In this document: positions 57,501-64,000 of the stretch, in pieces | How the letters are laid out: the number at the start of each line of letters is the position of its first letter | Numbering within the stretch: position 1 is the stretch's first letter | Assembly: GCA_964030475.1 (NCBI GenBank) | Contig: CAXIPT010000002.1 | Location: 9,816,984-9,880,983 of the forward strand | Reading direction: 5' to 3' | DNA length: 64,000 nt | From: Tethya wilhelma | Lineage: Eukaryota > Porifera > Demospongiae > Tethyida > Tethyidae | The notes under the pieces: model-generated | What the model was told of the DNA's origin: nothing | The model's database searches: none | The model's input: the letters and a program-made list of their open reading frames with translations, nothing else | Made by a program: the position numbers and the translations under genes

Positions 57501-60500
57501 ACATGCAGTGTGTGATCTTGTACAAAATTATTGAGGCTCTTCTAGCTTGTGGATAACTTTTTGCCAGTTTCTATAACATGTATTAGCCAGCTACTCATAC
57601 AACTCTTGTGTAAAGTACATGTATTGTAATTTTTACAATCGTACACTCACAGATCTGTCTACCATCGAACCATCAAACTCTTTTTCATCGGAGATGGAGA
57701 ACGAGGCAAGACCACTCTCCTTCGCAGGCTCAATGCCAACGACAGATCCAAAGTTCTGGAACGGACCACTGGTATCGAAATCGAGGAATGGACCTACCAA
57801 CCGAAGAAGGGACATAGGGAACCGGTTAAGTTTCTGGCGTGGGATTTTGCAGGACAGGGTGTCTATCATACGACACATCAGTGTTTCTACTCACGAAGGT
57901 CACTCTACTTGGCACTGTTTAAACTGGTGGACGATCACACTGGAATCGGTGAACTGGAACGGTGGTTGAGGAATGTGAAGGTAAGTTGGAATGGGAATGG
58001 AAAATTTTGGTTGCAATGGGAATGAAGAATTGGTGTTTTGGAAATTTATCAATTTAATGTTGGAATCTTGGGAAGGTTTTTTTTTATTCTTAAAAAAAAC
58101 TTGTGTTTGCAGCTTCGAGCTCCTGGTTCCCCAGTAATTATTGTCGGGACATTTTTGGATGCTGTCAAAGAAGAGAAAGCCAAAGAATTAGAAGAAGCAG
58201 CTGTTCAAAAGTACCGTGATACCTCCATTTATCCCAAGGTAAATTAAGTTTTCTTTGTATATCTATGCAGAACGTATTTTACCAGTATCACACAATGTCT
58301 TGAAGCACGTTATACTGTAGTTTTGAGAAATTTCTCAGCCTAGGAAGGTCGTATGAAGCTGGGACTTGCACCATTGTAATCACGTTAATGAGAGCTTTCA
58401 AATGATATCCATTTTGGTAGATTTTCAGACGAAAGTTAATTGACCATTTTTGATAAAATATAGTCCACGAACAATTTTATTTTCGATTTTCAGTCAAAAT
58501 CAAACCTATATGAAAATTGATATCATTTTAAAGATCTCATCAAGCCGATTACAATGGTGCAAATCCCAGCTTTGTACGACCTTTATAGACAGAGGTATAG
58601 GTTGCAATATGATTGGGTATATAGCTGTGTGCCACAAATATTGTAGCTTCTAATATATACCGTAAATCGTGAAATTTTTGTGTTAAAAATTATTCGTACG
58701 TTAAATTTTTGTGTTGAATAATTTTCGTAGCATCGCCGCGTTACGCAGCCCCACCCACTATTTGGCAATTTTTCGTGTGTTTAATTTTCGTAGTCCGCAG
58801 CAACTACGAAAATTTAGCGACTACGAAATTTTCACGATTTACAGTATTTCTCATTTTGTGTCTAAAGATCATCACAGCCATCAGTATCAGCTCAACAAAG
58901 CGGTCCCTCTTCAACGATCCAGTTGAGCGGCTCAGAGAACTGATCTACGATGTTGCGTGTCATCTGCAACTTACTGTTGATGGATGTTCACGTAAGTTCA
59001 GTTGGAATTGACAAATAACAGACACATATATCTGGAATTAAAGTTTCATACTGGTTAAAGAAAAATTTAGACTAAACTAATTGTTTAGGCTCTAACTTGG
59101 TACTGTGAAGCTAGCCTATGTGGAAGTGTTTAGGTAACATGTATTGTAGTTAATTTTAGGTTTTACACACACACACACCCACACACACACACACACTCAC
59201 ACACACACACAGTGGAGTACAAACCTGATATGGAAGAATCCGATCCCAAGGCACTCTTCACCCAACTCATCCCTCAGACCTTCCTAAACCTCCAAGATGC
59301 TGTAAGAGAGAAAGCCAGTTACCTCAAGGCTAGGAATAAACCTCCCATCATGATTGAAGAAGATTTTTGTAAGACCTTCAAAAAAATCTTTGAGGATGAA
59401 GAAGAACTGAACGAAGCTGTGTTTTGTCTCAACCTTCAAGGTAAATTAGTTAGTGTAACACTGTGTCTGTGTATTTAGTATCAATATCTTTTCTCAGACT
59501 GACCTCATGTGATGGTCTGGTATAGGCCTTTTGTTAGTACAATAGAATATGTTTGTTTAGAATTATGTCACTTTTGAATCATTTTTTCTCAACATTTGGT
59601 TCAAATTGTGTCACTTTTGAATCATTTTTTCTCAACATTTGGTTCAAATTGTGTCACTTTTGAATCATTTTTTCTCAACATTTGGTTCAAATTGTGTCAC
59701 TTTTGAATCATTTTTCTCAACATTTGGTTCAAATTGTGTCACTTTTGAATCATTTTGTCTCACGCAGGAACATTGCTACACTTTGAAGATCATGGTTTGA
59801 GGAACTTCTACTTTCTTGACCCTCAGTGGCTAGCCAAGCTAATGGCAGAGGTCATTAAACCAGCTGCCATTGAAGAAGGCTCCCCGATTCAAAATGGTGT
59901 GTTTGTAGTTTTTAAAAAGTGTGAAAGTTTTTGTCTGCAAAATTGTCTATAATGTATGGCCATCATACAGCTAGCTTATCGCAAAAGTTAAAATGCATCA
60001 AATCTTTTGATGAGTGACGTACATTCGTGAAAGTTGGGCACTGCAAAGCTTTCATGCTATATATACTGTAATACAGTTCATGATTACAATATTGTATGGT
60101 AGGCTATTCAAGTAATTGTAGCTAGTACAAAGTATGAATATTTATCTTGAAACCATCAAGTATTATCCTAGCCTTTCAGACTGTAATGATTTCCTCCCTC
60201 CACAGGAAAAGCTGATGTGAACACCCTCTTCTCAGAGCGAGACGATCCCAAGTCGTACAAGGACATGTACATCAGTCTCCTCCAGAAGTTTGACGTGGCG
60301 CTCCTCATCAACCAGGACCAGGTCATTATCCCCTCCCTCATGCGGGAGTCTGCTCACTACCCAAAGACAATTGAGGTCCTCTCCGATATCGAGTCCTCCA
60401 TCAACTTGGAGCACTACCCTCCTCCGCTGAGGCGGTTCTGTTTCTCCAATTATATACCCGATGGATTTTGGCCGAGACTCATCTGTAGGATTGCTAACGA

Positions 60501-60549
60501 TCAGCAGATTGGGAAGGTGGGTGTGGTTAGAGGGTGTGGTTAAAACTGN

Positions 60550-60639
<90 letters not shown>

Positions 60640-63600
60640 CTCCCTCTCTCTGCCTCTCCCTCACTCTCTCACAGATTCTTCTTCGTATCATTGGAGGTGA
60701 CCAGCCTCTCTACGGTTCAATAGGTCGTCACTCCTCACCTCAAGACAAAGACATCCTTGATTGGATCCCTTGGAAAACGGGCATAGCTTTCGCACACAAG
60801 GGTAGAACCCTGCTCGTTTTGAAACAAGAATCCAACGTCCCCTACGAGGTCTTCCAATCGGTCTACGTGCAAACGAAAAAGCTCAAACTGATCGAAGCAA
60901 TGTATAGAATCGAGATCCACATTCACACCGACGACTGGATCAAGCTAGTCATCACAGATCGGGCAGACGAGGACCAAATGGAGCAGCCGCTCAACCCGCG
61001 GTACATCACCGGCCTCGCTACTAGGCTTTTGATGATGATTCTCCAGCATGTTGAGTCAGTTGCGACCGTATACTTCCCGGGCATGCTTACATCGCATCAC
61101 TCCTTCAAGTTGGACTTCCCGACGTACCTGCCGTGTTGGAAGTGCTACGCTGAGATTGGGATGGAAGGACTTGAAGGTCGGAGTCACTTGCCGGGGGTTT
61201 TCATGAGCAAGAATGATTTTCCTGTTTTCTGTTTTGACGTGAATGATAAGATTGTGTCGGCACTTCGCAAGGATAGCTTGGAGTGTTCTATACACGGCAC
61301 TGTCAAGGTTCACCGTATTGCACCCGACCTGGTAAGACTATGATGTAATTGTGATGTAATGATATAAGACTATGATGTAACTTTGATGTAATGATATAAG
61401 ACTATGATGTAATTGTGATGTAATGATATAAGACTATGCTGTATTGAAGTAAAACTGGTGCTCTGATAATGTTTGTTAAAGTTATGATGTAATAATGATG
61501 TAATGTATTCAGGTATTCTGGGACCTAGCCACTCTCTACGAGGAAGAACAGGATAGCCAACTGGAGATCTTTGAGAGCGAAATCCTGGGCAAAGGAGGGT
61601 TTGGCTTTGTTTGTAAAGGCTAGCTAATCCCAGAAGTAAGTTGAAAGAACTCACACATTTGTACGTATACAGTATATGTATGTATAATACCCAGGCTGTC
61701 TTTACTCCATTTAATGCCCACCACCTATAAACACACATAATTATACTCACACACTTGCAGTACGGTAAACCACGAAACGTAGCCATAAAGTTCTTTCTCA
61801 ATGGAATAGACAACCTTATCGATCACTGCACCATACACGAGCTTCTCGAAAAGTCGAACAAACCGAAACACTTGCTGTTTGGCTACCGTGAGATACGAAA
61901 AGAGGTCTCCTTCCTGACTACCCTTAGCAACCCTTTCTTGACCGACCTCTGTGGTGTGAGGACAACTCCTTACCTGTGTCTCCTCCTGGAGCTGGCGCCC
62001 AAGAAGAGTTTGAAAAGTCTCTTGAAGGAGTACAAAGAACAGCAGGTGATGTTGGAGCCACTCACACTCAAGAACACAGCAAAACAAGTGAGTTACATTT
62101 GTAATTGGGTACATTTTTTCAGCAGCTAGGGAGGGACCTGGGAAGCACGTGAAAAGTTCATTGGAAAAAAAATCGTGAGATCTAGCTGTGATTCGAAACC
62201 ATTTCTTTCGAATTAATTCTAGTTGAATGCTCTTACCACTGAGCTACAGTTTAGAGCTCACTGCCATTGGAGTATACAATTGAACTTGTACCATGGTTAA
62301 GCTACACATCAAAGGAAAAGCAGCTGATACAATACTCATATACCCTATCCAAACCTTTGAAGTCATACACAACCTAGGGTGTATGAGCCAATACACCCTC
62401 TTGTTTGTATAAGTACATCTGAACAAGCTATACCATGGTACAAGCCAGCTGTACTATGGTTTCTTCGCCCTCGTGAATTCCATTATAGCTACAGCCCTCA
62501 GGTTACAAATCCCATACACCCTGAAAAACCATAGTACAACTATTACATGGCATGATCATCCAGCTGCTACTATTAATTTTTGTTTGCCAAGTACGCAGTG
62601 CACCTCCAAAATTTCTTGGTTCAAAGCTTTTGGGAATTTTGTGATTAGATATAGTCATAGCTATACTACAATGGAAAATTTTCCCTCCAAATTTTAGGAA
62701 AATCGTACAGATGAGTGCCTGTTATTGTAAGATAGTGGGTTATTCAAGAAAGAATTATCAAGTGTAAATAAACAGCCTTCATTGCAAAGACATGCTGGTT
62801 GTTTTCAAACTTTTTAGCCACAAAACTTGATTTCTTTTGTCATTTATACACTCATTGTTTTCCTTGGAGTTTTTATGCTGGCCCTAGCTATAGCTAGCTA
62901 GCACACTTGCACGCACTTGCTCTTGCAAGTCACAAAAGTGTGGTTTTTTGTGTGCTTGTACCAGAAATTTTCTAACAGAAAAATGGCTTTGTTTTCACAG
63001 AAATGTTTCTTCGAAATATAGAAGTATAGCTACATGTATACATAGGTTCACCAAACATTGAAGCTAGAAGATCCATTTTTCCTACTTCACATAGTGTACT
63101 ATAAATGCGAGTGACACACAAGTACTGAGCACACCAGTGTTATAAACATGGTAGTGATCTGTACACTCTGTCTTTCCCCCGCTCAGATTGCGACGGGACT
63201 AGAGTACCTCCACGATCACCAGGTGGTCCACCTCGACATGAAATCCCCGAACGTTCTCGTATGGCACTTCCCCTCTCCCTCGGACAATCGCTCCATCAGG
63301 ATAAGACAAGCGGGCAACGTTTGGATCAAAATAGCTGACTACGGGATCAGTAAAGTCTTGACGGGGCTCACGTTGAGGGTGGGGAACAATCCACCCGGTA
63401 CTGCTGGGTTTTTGGCACCGGAGATGTTTGATAAAGCTGGTCAAGAGATTTCGGCTGAAAAGGTAAGAAAAATGCTAGAAGTTTTAGATTCTTTATCGTA
63501 CCATCTATCTGTAAACATCTTATTTAAAAATTTGTAATTAATTGCAATGAAATATCGAACTCCAGGTGGATGTGTTTGCATACGGTATGACACTCTATGA

Positions 63601-64000
63601 GATACTCAGCTTGCGAGCTCCATTCGATAACGTCCAACCACCAATTAGACGGCACCAGGAGATTCTAGACCAAGAGCGGCCATCTTTACAAGCAAGAGAA
63701 ACTCGTTCTCTGCTTCTCTTTCAAGAGCTCATGTCTCTCTGTTGGAATCACGAACCAGATGAGCGACCTCGAATGAAGCAAGTGTGCGAGTGGATTGAGA
63801 GTCCCGAGTTTGAGCGTTTGAGGGCCGAGGTTTCACTAAATGACGTGAAATCTATCTCCTGTGCGTGTGTGTGCCGAATTTTGCCCGAAAACGAAAATGA
63901 AGAAGTTAGCACAAACCATTCTGTTTCACAAAGTGAGAAAAAGTTTGCTGCACCAATGTTTAAGATCTCTGAAGAATCTGACCTGCAAGATGATGACCTG
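51319..64000 (+). CDS. LRRK1: LRRK1-like Roco kinase: ANK-LRR-ROC-COR-kinase (runs off the right edge)
   Basis: Exons: 51319-51550, 52443-52483, 53501-53711, 54183-54309, 54503-57493, 57653-57980, 58113-58238, 58868-58991, 59213-59440, 59768-59896, 60206-60516, 60675-61331, 61513-61635, 61761-62087, 63187-63462 and 63566-64000 (open). Ankyrin repeats ([20 protein letters not shown]) come first, then leucine-rich repeats. The ROC GTPase starts near residue 1201 (P-loop GDGERGKTT, switch WDFAGQ, TFLDA) and is followed by COR. The kinase has VAIKF, catalytic loop HLDMKSPN and DYGIS, the LRRK variant of DFG. ANK plus LRR order and DYGIS favour LRRK1 over LRRK2. The exon 61513-61635 has an in-frame TAG at 61621-61623, just after the glycine loop [11 protein letters not shown]. 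It may be a real stop, a sequence error, or skipped by a donor at 61609. Confidence 0.85.
51941..52164. repeat. MITE, family 2, copy 2
   Basis: Ends catctggtttgagaatgccg and cagcattctcaaaccaggtg. It is the reverse-orientation relative of 26954-27202. Lies in LRRK intron 1; the rest of that intron (51551-52442) contains a short GT tract near 52200. Confidence 0.75.
53227..53428. repeat. Foldback element, family 3
   Basis: Terminal inverted repeats tatagcgggaaagtttcg and gcaaaactttcccgctata bound about 200 bp in LRRK intron 2. The rest of that intron (52484-53500) shows no gene. Confidence 0.7.
58338..58592. repeat. Foldback MITE, family 1, copy 3
   Basis: Begins cctaggaaggtcgtatgaag and ends with an inverted arm (agctttgtacgacctttata). 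It lies in the LRRK intron between the exons 58113-58238 and 58868-58991. Confidence 0.75.
58658..58855. repeat. Foldback element related to family 3
   Basis: Ends taccgtaaatcgtgaaattt and aaattttcacgatttacagt are inverted repeats; internal cgtagc/gctacg blocks also pair. It abuts the acceptor of LRRK exon 58868. Confidence 0.7.
59562..59767 (+). repeat. 43-bp tandem repeat, five units, ending at a splice acceptor
   Basis: Unit attgtgtcacttttgaatca plus ttttttctcaacatttggttcaa, starting near 59562, 59605, 59648, 59691 and 59733. The last, truncated unit turns into the acceptor tctcacgcag of LRRK exon 59768. Confidence 0.85.
60550..60674 (+). repeat. (CT)n microsatellite forming a polypyrimidine tract
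   Basis: More than 80 bp of CT followed by CT-rich sequence, leading directly into the cag acceptor of LRRK exon 60675. A single N lies at 60549. Confidence 0.85.
61342..61450 (+). repeat. 33-bp tandem repeat in an LRRK intron
   Basis: About three units of atgatataagactatgatgt-aattgtgatgta with few mismatches, between the exons 60675-61331 and 61513-61635. Confidence 0.8.
62184..62252 (-). pseudogene. tRNA-like relic, possibly a SINE head
   Basis: On the minus strand, GTAGCTCAGTGGTAAGAGCA matches a tRNA A-box/D-arm and GGTTTCGAATC resembles a B box, at about the right spacing. The acceptor and anticodon stems pair poorly, so a functional tRNA is unlikely. It lies in an LRRK intron. Confidence 0.4.
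62284..62550 (-). repeat. Dispersed repeat, copy 2 (reverse of 18401-18722)
   Basis: Shares long blocks with 18401-18722 in reverse orientation, for example agctacacatcaaaggaaaa and cataccctatccaaacc-like sequence. One hairpin arm of the other copy is missing. The remaining intron to 63186 shows no gene. Confidence 0.75.

Noticed and set aside
59562..59767. CRISPR-like array
   Set aside because: The units are directly adjacent with no spacers; it is an intronic minisatellite in a eukaryote.

Overview
This is eukaryotic nuclear DNA from an animal with short introns and densely packed genes. The gene set is metazoan: COASY, CDK5, POLR1B, BBIP1, EPHX4, a nuclear cyclophilin and an LRRK. Many foldback repeats and a sponge-like family of multi-pass membrane genes suggest a demosponge such as Amphimedon. 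The species call is inference. Gene models were spliced by eye from GT/AG sites; every model closes in phase, although one acceptor and one in-frame stop remain doubtful.

Layout. At 0.6-1.65 kb (-) lies the 5' part of a ZNF277-like zinc-finger gene, divergent from COASY (+, 1.9-9.3 kb). The 5-kb intron 6 of COASY holds a complete antisense gene for a 1319-residue beta-helix membrane protein. CDK5 (-, 9.4-12.1 kb) carries a tRNA-Glu in an intron and is divergent from POLR1B (+, 12.2-30.7 kb). POLR1B intron 2 holds three antisense relatives of the COASY-nested gene; the last is broken by a 265-bp internal duplication. An assembly gap (21.9-22.8 kb) hides about 145 POLR1B residues. BBIP1 (-) and an EPHX4-like hydrolase (+) share a 122-bp divergent promoter. 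At 33.4-39.6 kb is a 1135-residue protein joining an IP3-receptor N-terminal-like domain to a formin FH3 domain, with no FH2. At 40.1-45.2 kb is an unrecognised basic, Ser/Lys-rich protein. A 1.9-kb tandem duplication at 45.1-49.0 kb carries a tRNA-Gln and the cyclophilin domain of a PPIG-like gene; the complete copy ends at 51.1 kb. From 51.3 kb to the right edge runs an ANK-LRR-ROC-COR-kinase (LRRK1-like) gene with an in-frame stop in its kinase glycine loop.

The genes do not form a single pathway. Three themes recur: divergent pairs with very short shared promoters, antisense genes of one membrane family inside introns of housekeeping genes, and microsatellites sitting directly at 3' splice sites. 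The most novel items are the IP3R-N/FH3 fusion and the nested membrane-protein family.
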